Positions 37,256 to 46,444 of a DNA stretch of 64,000 nt are shown one piece after another. A program made the translations under genes and the position numbers. The notes beneath the pieces are model-generated. The model ran no database searches and was not told the DNA's origin. It saw nothing but the letters and a program-made list of their open reading frames with translations. This DNA comes from Fulvimarina pelagi HTCC2506 (GTDB lineage: Bacteria; Pseudomonadota; Alphaproteobacteria; Rhizobiales; Rhizobiaceae): NCBI RefSeq assembly GCF_000153705.1, contig NZ_DS022272.1, forward strand, positions 2,616,798 through 2,680,797. Reading direction: 5' to 3'. Every line of letters begins with the position of its first letter. The first letter of the stretch is position 1.

Positions 37256-37867
37256 CTACTCAGCCTGACAATCGTCGCACTCCTGCGTCGAACCATTACG
37301 GACACTATGGTAAGTTTCTGTATGCAGTTTCACGGGGGGAAACGCCGAAAGCGATAACGTTGGACTGAAATCGTAAGAAACCTGCACCTGTATGACTGTC
37401 GCGCGGTCTTTCGACATCATTTGATCTGGTATGGATATCTTCGAAGCTCTGCCGTGAGAAGCTTCCCCTTCATACCATTTGAGAACCGGGTCGGAGCCTT
37501 TTCCGATGTCGAACGCCGCCGAGGAGATTTTTGCGCGGTCGCCGTCCAACGGGAGAAGCAGGTCGTCAAGGACGCTCATGATGTCGCCGACACTCGATTT
37601 CGTGAGCGACTCTTCGCGAGAGATAAGGTCTCCGACCGACGCTGCAGCATTATTCAGGCGCGCTTTGATGGAAACCGCGTGAATGGCATCAGCCGCGGAG
37701 ATCGCGAGGAGTATCAACACGGGAAAGATCAGTGCAAACTCTATCCCGGCCGCGCCTCGATCATCTCGCCTGATCCCCGTCTTGCGATCCCACTTCATGG
37801 GCAGAAAATCATTCGAACGGCTCATTTCGAAAGATCTTCGCAGTTGCGAGATAAAAGACTTCATCAC
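37256..37867 (-). CDS. TadE/TadG-type pseudopilin-like protein
   Basis: The 203-residue protein has the TadE signature: RGAAGIEFALIFPVLILLAISAADA (split near residues 37-62), a short positively charged N-terminus and one membrane helix, followed by a periplasmic domain. The C-terminus has a CDDC pair. A GGAGAGGGA ribosome site supports the start near 37864-37867, overlapping the upstream gene by almost 60 nt. It belongs with the two genes upstream, probably as a minor pilin-like component. Confidence 0.8.
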   Translation of the reverse strand: MMKSFISQLRRSFEMSRSNDFLPMKWDRKTGIRRDDRGAAGIEFALIFPVLILLAISAADAIHAVSIKARLNNAAASVGDLISREESLTKSSVGDIMSVLDDLLLPLDGDRAKISSAAFDIGKGSDPVLKWYEGEASHGRASKISIPDQMMSKDRATVIQVQVSYDFSPTLSLSAFPPVKLHTETYHSVRNGSTQECDDCQAE

Positions 37868-38333
37868 TCCCTCTCCGACTTGACTCGAAAATAAATGAGA
37901 ATAGCGGGCTATAGGAATAGATGATCCGGACGGCGATTATATCGCTTGCTTCACCCAAATCGATGCTTGGTCTAAAGCTCTCTATCACTTGTCGGGTGAT
38001 GGGAGGATGGTCAGTTACATCACTAAATTCTTCGTAGCTTCGTACATCAATTATAAGTTTATCGCAGTCAACTACACCGAAGTAACGAGAACAAATCTCA
38101 TGCCGAAACTTTCTGGCGTCGGCTTCCGTTGATAATTGACCGACACGTATGGCGCGCGAAGCATCTTCAACGGCTCTGTTCAATAGAACGTTTCCGACGT
38201 TCAGGAGTGCAATCTCGAAGAAGAAGAAGATCGCGGCGAACAGTGGCAACGCAACAAGCGAAAACTCGATAGCAGCGACACCATCGTTCTGCTTGATCAG
38301 ACCACACAAGCCGGAACAAAGAGGCCGCTTCAC
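37809..38333 (-). CDS. TadE-family pseudopilin-like protein
   Basis: The 174-residue protein has the TadE-like processing/helix region DGVAAIEFSLVALPLFAAIFFFFEIALLN (split near residues 17-45) and a periplasmic domain with two cysteines (HEICSRYFGVVDCDKL) that could form a disulfide. Its start overlaps the vWA gene stop by 4 nt (ATGA), and its 3' end overlaps the next TadE gene. Confidence 0.82.
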   Translation of the reverse strand: MKRPLCSGLCGLIKQNDGVAAIEFSLVALPLFAAIFFFFEIALLNVGNVLLNRAVEDASRAIRVGQLSTEADARKFRHEICSRYFGVVDCDKLIIDVRSYEEFSDVTDHPPITRQVIESFRPSIDLGEASDIIAVRIIYSYSPLFSFIFESSRRGSDEVFYLATAKIFRNEPFE

Positions 38334-39817
38334 TGGATCAGCCTGATCTGCGTGAGGCCATCCGCTATTCGGCCGAACGCTGAATGTAGCTCTTCAGGCG
38401 AAGTCGCATCGAAATAATGTTCGCCGTCAGTGGCGCACTCTTTAAGCAAGTCCAATGCCGATGAGGAATTCACCATGAACCCGACGGTGAATATTTCGAT
38501 CCCGGATCTTTTGATGTTGTTGCAGATAGAGATCGTATCCCGATCAGATTGAGCGACCTCAGTACCGGATCGCGCATTGCGATGACGCCCATCGGAGGAG
38601 TTGAAGACCATGGTGTTTGCACCGTCGGTCATCAGAACCAGGGCTTTGCGGGGTAGCTTGTTATTGGGGTCGTATGCCTGCTCTTCGAAAGGAGCGGGCG
38701 GCGACAGGACGTTGAGGCCCCATATCAAACCGGCAGGTATGAAAGTAGACGGTCGATAGCCGCCGCCCCCGTACGAAAGATTAGAAATCGACGTTTTAAC
38801 ATCTGCTTCGCGAGTGCTCAGAGAGAGAAGGGGGCCAGGGCATTCCCGGCTGGTTCCAAGAAACCCAGGATAACGGATGTCCGGCCGTGCGTCCGTCAAC
38901 CGGTAGTCGCCGACTGTTCGCGAAGCTACGCAGCCATACCAGTCGTATGTTCGACTGCTTCCCCCACCGGTACAGTACTCGTAGGGGGCGACCTGAACTG
39001 TTTCTGAGGAAGTGCAACCGCCACCACATGTCGTCGACTCGCTAACGCCATCGACCGTTCTGGTGCATTGATAGGTGGGAGCATATGACGTGCACTGAGT
39101 TCGCGTTGTCCGTGTTTCGCAACGGCGTTCGCTTGGCGTTGTCGAGTAGGACGGCGGTACGTCGAGCCAGCTTTGATTTCGGTGCTGCGTGCCGACATTG
39201 ACGTAATCGGCGTACGGAACAACGGCGACTCTTGTTTTGCCGTCTTCAGTAAAGATGGTGTCCACCAGTTTTGCGGCCGCACCTTTCAGACTATCCAATC
39301 GAGATTTGCCGCTGCTATCTTTCTCCGACATCGACCAAGTTGTATCCAGAACCAATGCTACTTCGATTTCGCCCCGCGCTTCGCGCGCTGTCTTGGTTGC
39401 TCGCTGCGCAGTCAGATTTTTGATACCTGCAAGACCTAGGAAGAATGGAGTGATCTCTGCCGTCGCATGCAGACTGACGTCCTTCTCGGTGACGTCCAAC
39501 TTCTTTAAAGCAATTCGAGAGTCTTTCGTCGTGATGTTAGACTTGATTAGCTGCAGAACATCTTCTTCGCCAGGAATTGCATCGGACGGCGCTTTTGCGA
39601 TGTGCAGCGCTGCTATATCGATGGCTTCCTGTAGATCCGTCGCCAAGGAAGATTGGCGGCCGACGTCAACCGTCCCCCCCACCGCCAAGAGCATGGGCAG
39701 GATCGCGAGTGCCACAACAATGCTTGTGTTTCCTCGATTATCTCGGAAAACTTTTCCCATAATCCCAGCATTCCTCCACAAGCGCCGGGACCAACGATAA
39801 AAGACCCATATTAACAA
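38330..39817 (-). CDS. TadG-like protein with von Willebrand A domain
   Basis: The 495-residue protein has an N-terminal Tad-type segment (RDNRGNTSIVVALAILPMLLAVGG, near 25-48) and a vWA domain beginning VALVLDTTWSMSE, whose D158-T160-S162 fit the MIDAS DxTxS pattern. An insertion (about 222-330) is rich in Ser/Thr and contains cysteines 233, 242, 251, 264, 268, 282, 296 and 326. The start may be ATG at 39760 (MGKVFRDNRG). No tadA, tadB, tadC, rcpA or flp genes lie nearby. Confidence 0.82.
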   Translation of the reverse strand: MLIWVFYRWSRRLWRNAGIMGKVFRDNRGNTSIVVALAILPMLLAVGGTVDVGRQSSLATDLQEAIDIAALHIAKAPSDAIPGEEDVLQLIKSNITTKDSRIALKKLDVTEKDVSLHATAEITPFFLGLAGIKNLTAQRATKTAREARGEIEVALVLDTTWSMSEKDSSGKSRLDSLKGAAAKLVDTIFTEDGKTRVAVVPYADYVNVGTQHRNQSWLDVPPSYSTTPSERRCETRTTRTQCTSYAPTYQCTRTVDGVSESTTCGGGCTSSETVQVAPYEYCTGGGSSRTYDWYGCVASRTVGDYRLTDARPDIRYPGFLGTSRECPGPLLSLSTREADVKTSISNLSYGGGGYRPSTFIPAGLIWGLNVLSPPAPFEEQAYDPNNKLPRKALVLMTDGANTMVFNSSDGRHRNARSGTEVAQSDRDTISICNNIKRSGIEIFTVGFMVNSSSALDLLKECATDGEHYFDATSPEELHSAFGRIADGLTQIRLIQ

Positions 39818-40253
39818 GATGCTAGGAGGCTCGGCCGGGTGAAGCGGTTCTCGGGCAGCCGATCACCGTTCTTTTCGTCGAACATTGCCTTAAGGGCAGC
39901 ATTCTTGACGTGAACGCGGGGACCAGACCCTGACGGGAGGAGCTTCAGGGTCAGGCGCAGCAATATGTGGTGCATTCTGCGCGGAGTGCGCCGGGATACA
40001 AGCGACCAACACCCTATTCTCCATAACGGAGTCTCTAACGCTCCGCTGAACCGGTCAGAACGGCGCCCAAGCTATGCAAGCGGCTTCGCAAGCTGCAGGA
40101 CAACGCCCGAAGAAGGATCAGCGCACCACTTGGGGGCGCGATCCGACCGTGACATTCTCATGACCGAAGCCCGCCTCCGATCGAAATGACGGCGTTGAAA
40201 GCCGCTTGGCTTTTCATATCTGCCCGTCTTCTCGGAACAGTGAGGAGGCGATC
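39818..40253. other. 436-bp gap upstream of the Tad genes
   Basis: No gene is supported; the longest short frame (39965-40189) lacks a ribosome site and family signature. GACCCTGA (39926-39933) and TCAGGGTC (39945-39952) form a perfect 8-bp hairpin of unknown role. Divergent promoters for the vWA gene and the dehydrogenase must lie here. Confidence 0.4.
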
Positions 40254-41132
40254 ATGGCGAAGACGGCGTTCATCGGGCTCGGAGTCATGGGGTACCCGAT
40301 GGCGGGTCACCTCAAGAACAAAGGCGGCCACGACGTCACGGTCTGGAACCGCACGGGCTCGAAGGCCGAGAAATGGGCGGGCGAATATGGCGGCGCCCAT
40401 GCCAAAACGCCTGGTGAGGCGGCAAAAGGTGCCGAATTCGTCTTTATGTGCGTCGGCAACGACGACGACGTCCGCTCGGTCGTTTACGGCGACGATGGCG
40501 TCCTTGCCGGTATGGAGAGCGGAGCGACCCTCATCGACAACACGACCGCCTCGGCCGAACTCGCCCGCGAACTGGCCGAAGCCTGCGGGAAAAAGGGGGT
40601 CAGGTTCATCGACGCACCGGTGTCGGGCGGCCAGGCGGGCGCAGAGAACGGCCAACTCACGGTCATGTGCGGCGGCGATCAGGCGGCCTTCGACGCGGCG
40701 AAACCCGTCATCGAGTGCTATGCGAAGATGGTCGGCCTGATGGGCACGTCCGGCTCGGGCCAAATCACAAAGATGATGAATCAGATCTGCATTGCAGGCC
40801 TCGTCCAGGGCTTGTCGGAAGCAATCGCCTTCGGCCAGAATTCAGGCATGGACATCGAGAAAGTCATCTCGGTCATCTCGAAGGGTGCAGCCGGTTCCTG
40901 GCAGATGGAAAACCGCTGGAAGACCATGAACGATGACCATTACGACCATGGCTTTGCCATCGAGTGGATGCGCAAGGATCTCGGCATGTGTCTTGCCGAG
41001 GCAAAGCGCAACGGCTCGCAGCTTCCGGTGACCGCATTGGTCGATCAGTTCTATTCGGAGGTCGAAGCAATGGGTGGCAAGCGCTGGGATACCTCGGCTC
41101 TGCTCGCGCGGCTGCGCAAACCGGCAAAGTAA
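40254..41132 (+). CDS. 3-hydroxyisobutyrate dehydrogenase-type NAD(P)-dependent oxidoreductase
   Basis: The 292-residue protein has the beta-hydroxyacid dehydrogenase pattern: FIGLGVMGYPMAGHL (Rossmann loop, 5-19), DAPVSGGQAGAENGQL (substrate loop) and catalytic lysine in SGQITKMMNQ. It reduces or oxidises a small 3-hydroxyacid or semialdehyde in the cytoplasm; which one cannot be told. GAGGCGATC precedes ATG 40254. It is convergent with the degenerate receiver gene, with adjacent stops. Confidence 0.87.
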   Translation: MAKTAFIGLGVMGYPMAGHLKNKGGHDVTVWNRTGSKAEKWAGEYGGAHAKTPGEAAKGAEFVFMCVGNDDDVRSVVYGDDGVLAGMESGATLIDNTTASAELARELAEACGKKGVRFIDAPVSGGQAGAENGQLTVMCGGDQAAFDAAKPVIECYAKMVGLMGTSGSGQITKMMNQICIAGLVQGLSEAIAFGQNSGMDIEKVISVISKGAAGSWQMENRWKTMNDDHYDHGFAIEWMRKDLGMCLAEAKRNGSQLPVTALVDQFYSEVEAMGGKRWDTSALLARLRKPAK

Positions 41133-41516
41133 TCAGGCAGCGAGTTCAGCGGCGCGTACGTGGATTTGCAACGTCTCGCTGAACGACTCAGCGTCGAACG
41201 GCTTCATCAGGATGCCGTTCGCTCCCGCCCGCCGGAACCGCATCAGCGCCCCGATATTTCGTTCGACAATGGCGATCAGAATTACGGGGTTCTTGCCGCC
41301 GCGCTCCTCGCGGATCGCCCTGACGAGCGTCGGCAAATCGCCACGTTCGCCGGTCGAGGACAGGATCGCCAAATCGGGAACGCCGTCTTGGACGATGCGC
41401 GCTTCAGCCTCCTCGAGGGTCTCTGCGAGACAGACCTCGTAGCCGGCCTTTGCGAGGATCCGCTCGGCAATCTTCCGGACGATCGGCATCTCATCGAACA
41501 ACAAACAACGCGGCAT
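41133..41516 (-). CDS. Degenerate (phospho-acceptor-less) receiver-domain protein
   Basis: The 127-residue protein keeps the receiver fold: acidic D8-E9 after strand 1 and K105 in LMKPF. The strand-3 aspartate is replaced by Ser53 (PDLAILSS) and the strand-4 Thr/Ser by Ala82 (VILIAI). It should therefore not be phosphorylated in the usual way. It lies on the same strand, just downstream of chpT, suggesting a phospho-independent adaptor or decoy in that pathway. Start ATG 41516 is favoured over 41603. Confidence 0.75.
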   Translation of the reverse strand: MPRCLLFDEMPIVRKIAERILAKAGYEVCLAETLEEAEARIVQDGVPDLAILSSTGERGDLPTLVRAIREERGGKNPVILIAIVERNIGALMRFRRAGANGILMKPFDAESFSETLQIHVRAAELAA

Positions 41517-41627
41517 CGATCGAGGCTCCCCTGAACGAGCGCGCCGCAACGGAACCGCGCGCATGGCCTGAGAGATCGACTTTAGCTTAAGGAAGCTTGC
41601 CAAAAGGTATGTACGGACCGCAATAAT

Positions 41628-42254
41628 CTAGCCAATCTGGAAGGTAACCCTGCCCTCTTCGATCACGTGGGAAACCGAGAGTCCCGCTTCATTTGCGCAG
41701 AACAGCATGTAGTAGGGCTGAATCGTCTGGGCGTTGATCGCCTCACCGTTATAGGTCCCTTCGATCAGCGCGATTGTATCAGGCTGGATGCGAATGCGCT
41801 GAGCCTTGGCTGTGACGGTCGCGCGGCCGGGATCGGTGGCTTCGATCGCTACCGTCACTTCTCCGCCGCGGCTGATGCTCGAGGTCGCGAGAACAATGAG
41901 GTTGAGAACTGCTTTCGCAAAGTTCTTGGGTGCGTAGCCCGGCTCGCCAGTCCAGACGAGATCGGGCTTCTCGTGCGCCATATAACCTTCGGCTGTCGTC
42001 TTGGCATCGTTAAGATCGATGGCCGCCGTCTGCGAGCCGGACGCGCCATAGGCCATCCGGGCGAATTGCAGCTTGCCGACGGCCGCTTTGCAGGAATTAC
42101 GCACAAGGCCCATGGACTCCGCATCGTCAGGCATGTCGTCGAGGAGTTCGAGACCGCTCTGGACGCCGAAGACCGGAGAAATGATGTCGTGACAGATCTT
42201 GCTGGCGAGAAGCGCCGCGAGATCGGCCGGCGCGAGTTCTGGCAATTTGTTCAT
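41628..42254 (-). CDS. chpT: Histidine phosphotransferase ChpT
   Basis: ChpT relays phosphate from hybrid kinase CckA to CtrA and CpdR in the alphaproteobacterial cell-cycle network. The 208-residue protein has the dimerisation helix with phospho-acceptor His22 in LASKICHDIISPVFGVQSGLELL (split near 17-39) and a degenerate ATPase-like C-terminal domain. It is divergent from eipA, the same neighbourhood as in Brucella. The start MNKLPELA at 42254 is used. Confidence 0.9.
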   Translation of the reverse strand: MNKLPELAPADLAALLASKICHDIISPVFGVQSGLELLDDMPDDAESMGLVRNSCKAAVGKLQFARMAYGASGSQTAAIDLNDAKTTAEGYMAHEKPDLVWTGEPGYAPKNFAKAVLNLIVLATSSISRGGEVTVAIEATDPGRATVTAKAQRIRIQPDTIALIEGTYNGEAINAQTIQPYYMLFCANEAGLSVSHVIEEGRVTFQIG

Positions 42255-42455
42255 CAGGCGGTCCTCGTATCGGTTTGGCGCGACTCTTTCAGCCACATGA
42301 TCGCAACGCGCTGGGCCCATGTCCGCATCCCGCCTTACCGATGCTGTGGCTCGACCGAGGAAGCGAAGTGAAGGTCAGTCTCACCGTGGCATCCCCTTTG
42401 AGACTTGCGCCAGCCTGATTCCACCCTCGCAGGCAGCGTTAGCGATTTCGAAAGC

Positions 42456-42469
42456 TTAACGCTCTTTAA
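42456..42469. promoter_or_regulatory. CtrA-like box between chpT and eipA
   Basis: TTAA (42456-42459) and TTAA (42466-42469) are separated by 6 bp, one less than the CtrA consensus TTAA-N7-TTAA. It lies about 70-80 bp before the eipA start. In Brucella, eipA is reported to be directly activated by CtrA, so an imperfect CtrA site here is plausible. Confidence 0.45.
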
Positions 42470-42536
42470 TGACTGGGATGAATGCTCGCCTACGCGCGAA
42501 CACCGCGCCCATTCGATCGAAGGGGGTCGACTACCC

Positions 42537-43274
42537 ATGTCATCTGCACGTTTCTTCACCGCAGCAGCCCTGATCACGCTTGCAATGTCTACATTCCTGC
42601 TCTTCTCGCCCGGCGCGGCTCAGGCACAATACGCCACTCCCGCGCAGGGGGGATACACGGGCCAGCCGGGCTATGCGGCACAACCCGGCTATTCCGATCC
42701 CGCGGGTTCCTACGCGACGCAGAATGGCTACGGTCAACAGGGGTACGGCAATCAGCAATCCTACCCGGCACCTCGCCAGACTGCATCGTCAAACGGCTAT
42801 ACATTCGACGAGGTTCTGCGGTCCGGCCACCAATTCTTTGGGGCGACGTCCGGTGGGCTCGCACAGCTGATGCAGCAAGCGATCCAGAGCTACGGTCTGC
42901 CGAACGGCTACATCCTCGGTGAAGAAGCATCCGGCGCCTTCATCGGGGGCGTGCGCTTCGGCGAAGGCACGCTCTATACGAAGAACGCCGGAAATCATCG
43001 CATCTTCTGGCAGGGTCCCTCGATCGGCCTCGATGCCGGGGCGGACGGGGCCCGCACCATGATGCTCGTCTACGACCTGCCATCGGTTCAGGCGATCTAC
43101 GGGCGTTATGGCGGAGTTACCGGTACGGCCTACCTTGTCGGTGGTTTCGCCATGACCGGGCTGAAGCGAGGCGACGTCATGATAGTCCCGATCAAGACCG
43201 GCGTCGGCGCACGCCTCGGGGTCAATGTCGGCTATCTCAAGATGACGCCGGCACCCACATGGAACCCCTTCTGA
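42537..43274 (+). CDS. eipA: Envelope integrity protein EipA (DUF1134)
   Basis: EipA is a periplasmic DUF1134 protein needed for envelope stress resistance in Brucella. The 245-residue product has a signal peptide (1-30, ending AQAQ), a low-complexity Tyr/Gln/Gly/Pro-rich stretch with GYxxQxGY-like repeats (about 31-75), then the DUF1134 beta domain (GYTFDEVLRSGHQFFG, IFWQGPSIGLDAGADGAR, LGVNVGYLKMT). AAGGGGG about 10 nt upstream supports ATG 42537. It is divergent from chpT. Confidence 0.9.
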   Translation: MSSARFFTAAALITLAMSTFLLFSPGAAQAQYATPAQGGYTGQPGYAAQPGYSDPAGSYATQNGYGQQGYGNQQSYPAPRQTASSNGYTFDEVLRSGHQFFGATSGGLAQLMQQAIQSYGLPNGYILGEEASGAFIGGVRFGEGTLYTKNAGNHRIFWQGPSIGLDAGADGARTMMLVYDLPSVQAIYGRYGGVTGTAYLVGGFAMTGLKRGDVMIVPIKTGVGARLGVNVGYLKMTPAPTWNPF

Positions 43275-43318
43275 TTGCGTGAGCATTAGGGTTCGACGCC
43301 CTTTCTCGATCGCAATCG
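43274..43318 (+). terminator. Possible terminator hairpin after eipA
   Basis: GATTGCG (43274-43280) and CGCAATC (43312-43318) are perfect complements, with inner GAG/CTC and AGGG/CCCT pairs. It overlaps the stop codon. No U-run follows, so it may be a 3' stability element instead. Confidence 0.3.
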
Positions 43319-43459
43319 ACATACCGCTCGCGTGATCCTGAAGATCGCATTCGCGCAACATCCGACGGTTTTCCGCGTCCCTCATCCGTTTTGGGGGGCG
43401 TATTCCAAAGGAATGCGACCTATCTTGATTGAACTTCATTCAGGACTTTGCTCGCGCCT

Positions 43460-44593
43460 ATGATTACCGCTGCCCTGACATTCGCCTTCGGGTTTCTGCT
43501 CGCGCTGCTTTGCGCTCTGCTGATCGCGCCTCTCGTCTGGAAGCGGGCGCGTTCGATTGCCAAGCAGGAATTCGAGGCTACGATTCCGGCTAACGCTCGC
43601 GAGATACAGGGTACCTACGACCTGCTTCGCGCCCAGACGGCCTTCGAAGCCCGGCAGCGCGAGATCGCCTCTGAGGAGCGTGAGCGCCGGGCCGCCCTAG
43701 AACGTGCCGATGCGGGGCGCGTGGCGAGCGAGAATGCCGAGCTCAAGGCGCGCACGAAGGCGCTCACCAAGCAGGTTTCCCAACAATTGAGCGAGTTGGA
43801 GGAGGTCAATGCCGCCCTTTCCAAGCGTGAGGCGGAGGCAGACGAAGTCGACAGCGAATTGCGTGAGGTTCATCACGATCTGAGGGTCCGGATTGAAGAG
43901 TTCGAGGATCTCGGACGCCGCTTCGAGGAGATGACCGACATCGCCGACGAGCGGAAGGTGCAGATCATCACGCTTGAAACCCGCAATGACGAGCTCGCCG
44001 ACGAGCTTCGCGTCCTGGAGCGGCGCGCCCGCGAAAACGGCAACGCTGTCGACAGGCTGTCCCACGAAGTTGACGGGCTGCGCGCCCAGCTCGGCAAGGA
44101 GCGCGCGAGCAATCAGCGGCTTGAGGCGAAGGTAACGAGACTGACCGGCCAGCTTTCGGACCGCGACGACCAGCTCGAACGCATCTTCTCGCGGGGCGGA
44201 GGCGAGCGGGGAACCGTGGCGAGCCGCGCGCTCAATGCGGAAGAGCGCGCTGAATATCGCTTGAGGCGTTCGGCCGAAGTCGAGGACGGGGACGAAAATG
44301 TCAGCCTCGCGTCTGCGGCGGCCTTTGAAGAGACTACCGGCACGGAACCGCAGCATTTCTTCGATCTCAAGTCGCTCGAAATGATCGACGACCCCGCAAA
44401 ACTGCGCGAAGAGGTTGCCAATATCGCCGCTCGGATCATCGATGAGACCGCCCGGCAGGAGGGGCCTTCCTCACCGATCGAAACGATCCTGGCTACAGCA
44501 ACGGACGATGCGGACGAGCCTGACCGCTACAAGAGCCTGGCTGACCGCGTCAGGGCCATCCGGCGCGAGAGCGCGCAAGAGGCAGCTCAGTAG
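43460..44593 (+). CDS. Membrane-anchored coiled-coil protein, function unknown
   Basis: The 377-residue protein has one N-terminal transmembrane helix (residues about 3-26, FAFGFLLALLCALLIAPLV), then a long acidic/basic coiled coil (about 40-250) with heptad-like leucines and alanines. The mostly disordered acidic C-terminal part contains FDLKSLEMIDDPAKLREEVANIAARI split near 318-343. I do not recognise a named family. ATG 43460 is preferred to TTG 43448 on N-terminal shape; the ribosome site is weak. Confidence 0.7.
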   Translation: MITAALTFAFGFLLALLCALLIAPLVWKRARSIAKQEFEATIPANAREIQGTYDLLRAQTAFEARQREIASEERERRAALERADAGRVASENAELKARTKALTKQVSQQLSELEEVNAALSKREAEADEVDSELREVHHDLRVRIEEFEDLGRRFEEMTDIADERKVQIITLETRNDELADELRVLERRARENGNAVDRLSHEVDGLRAQLGKERASNQRLEAKVTRLTGQLSDRDDQLERIFSRGGGERGTVASRALNAEERAEYRLRRSAEVEDGDENVSLASAAAFEETTGTEPQHFFDLKSLEMIDDPAKLREEVANIAARIIDETARQEGPSSPIETILATATDDADEPDRYKSLADRVRAIRRESAQEAAQ

Positions 44594-44666
44594 GCCAGTT
44601 CGGCACCGAAGCTCCAGAAACACCGAATAGTTGACGGTTCGGAAAGGCCTTTGCCCTCCAGAGCTG

Positions 44667-46334
44667 TCAATCCCGCAATTCGCGGCGCAGCACCTTTCCG
44701 ACATTCGTCTTCGGCAGTTCGTCGCGGAACTCTACGATACGCGGACGCTTGTAGCCGGTGAGATTCTCTCGGCAATAGGCCTTTACGGCCGCCTCATCGA
44801 TCGAGGAATCGTCGCGGACCACCACAAGCTTGACGGCCTCGCCGGAATTCTCGTCCGGGGTCGCAACGGCCGCCGCTTCGATAATGCCCGGCATCGACGC
44901 TACGATGTCCTCAATCTCGTTTGGGTAAACGTTGAAGCCCGAAACGTTGATCATGTCCTTCTTGCGATCCACGATCCGGAACCAGCCGTTCTCGTCCATC
45001 ACGCCGATATCGCCGGTCCGGAAAAATCCATCTTCAGTCATGACTTTCGCGGTCTCGTCCGGCCGCTCCCAGTAGCCCACCATCACCTGTGGTCCCTTGA
45101 TCGCAATCTCGCCAGCCTCACCCACGCCGAGCTTCTCGCCGTCATCCGAGAGGATCGCCATTTCAGTTCCCGGCAGCGGCAAGCCGACCGTACCTGTATA
45201 TTTCGTGCCGAGCGTGTGGTTCGCAGATGCGACCGGCGAGGTTTCCGAAAGGCCGTAACCCTCGCAGATCGAAGTGCCCGTGAGCTCTTCCCACAACTCG
45301 GCGGTCTTCTTCTGGACCGCCATTCCGCCGCCGACAGACAGGACGAGCGCGGACCAATCGACCGATTTGGCATCCTTATGGCGAGCGATCGCGCCGAAGA
45401 GAGTGTTGACCCCAGGGAAGCTGTGAAAAGTCTCGCCCTTCAATGCTTTCAAAAGAGCAGGAAGATCCCGTGGATTGGGAATGAGCAGGTTGGTCCCGCC
45501 CATGCGCATTGACAGCATCATGTTCACGGTAAAACCGAATATATGATAGAGCGGCAGCGCGCAGACCATCGTCATCGTGGTGCCCGGCTTGATCTGTGTG
45601 AGCGCCGGTCCGAACCAGAGTTCGACCTGAAGAACGTTGGCGATGACGTTGCCGTGGGTGAGAGCCGCCCCTTTCGAAACACCCGTGGTACCGCCGGTAT
45701 ACTGCAGCACTGCGATATCATCGAGATTGCCGGAGGTCGGCGTGAATTTCGCGGCCTTGCCCTTCTCCAGAGCCTCCCTGAAAGAGACCGCATCCGGAAG
45801 CTCGTAGGCCGGCACCATCTTCTTGATCTTGCGCACGACAAGATTTGTGATCAATCGCTTGATCGTCGGCTGCAGGTCGCCAATCGTTGTGACAATGACG
45901 TGCTTGAGCGACGTCTGCGATTTGCAGCTCGCAACGGTCTTCGCCATGTTTTCGAGGACCACGATCGCCTTGGCCCCGGAATCCTTCATCTGGTGCGTCA
46001 ATTCCTTGACCGTGTAGAGCGGGTTCGTGTTCACCACGACGAGCCCAGCACGCAGCGCCCCTGCGACGGCGACCGGATAGGCCAGCACGTTCGGCATCAT
46101 CAGGGCGATCCGATCGCCTTTCTTGAGGCCGATCGATTGGAGATAGGCCGCAAAACAGCGCGACCTCTCGTCGAGCTCGGCGAAGCTCATCTTCGAACCC
46201 ATGAGGATGAACGCAGTGGTGTCCCCATGCTTTTTGAAAGCTTCGTCCAGAAGACTGGCGAGCGATCCGTAGCCGTGTTGCGGTAGATCGTGAGGTACAC
46301 CCTCTTGATAGTGCTTTAGCCAGGGTGCGTTCAT
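44667..46334 (-). CDS. fadD: Long-chain fatty-acid-CoA ligase
   Basis: The enzyme activates fatty acids to acyl-CoA at the inner membrane. The 555-residue protein has the adenylate-forming P-loop YTGGTTGVSKGAALTH (near 213-228), CEGYGLSETSPV, the GEIAIKGPQVMVGYW and TGDIGVMDENGWF segments, and the C-terminal lysine region in LPKTNVGKVLRR. Length and motifs fit FadD well. Confidence 0.92.
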   Translation of the reverse strand: MNAPWLKHYQEGVPHDLPQHGYGSLASLLDEAFKKHGDTTAFILMGSKMSFAELDERSRCFAAYLQSIGLKKGDRIALMMPNVLAYPVAVAGALRAGLVVVNTNPLYTVKELTHQMKDSGAKAIVVLENMAKTVASCKSQTSLKHVIVTTIGDLQPTIKRLITNLVVRKIKKMVPAYELPDAVSFREALEKGKAAKFTPTSGNLDDIAVLQYTGGTTGVSKGAALTHGNVIANVLQVELWFGPALTQIKPGTTMTMVCALPLYHIFGFTVNMMLSMRMGGTNLLIPNPRDLPALLKALKGETFHSFPGVNTLFGAIARHKDAKSVDWSALVLSVGGGMAVQKKTAELWEELTGTSICEGYGLSETSPVASANHTLGTKYTGTVGLPLPGTEMAILSDDGEKLGVGEAGEIAIKGPQVMVGYWERPDETAKVMTEDGFFRTGDIGVMDENGWFRIVDRKKDMINVSGFNVYPNEIEDIVASMPGIIEAAAVATPDENSGEAVKLVVVRDDSSIDEAAVKAYCRENLTGYKRPRIVEFRDELPKTNVGKVLRRELRD

Positions 46335-46444
46335 GACGTTTCCTCTTATGTTTGAACGCAGCCTAGCTGACCCATGTCCGGACGCAAGCGGCGTTCGACG
46401 CCTCGTGGAAACTATGGCTAGAAGTTGAAGTAAGGAGGCCGGGA

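Noticed and set aside
42600-42790. Short repeated GYxxQ-like codons in eipA considered as a DNA tandem repeat
   Set aside because: The repeats are irregular at DNA level and form a low-complexity protein linker rather than a satellite.
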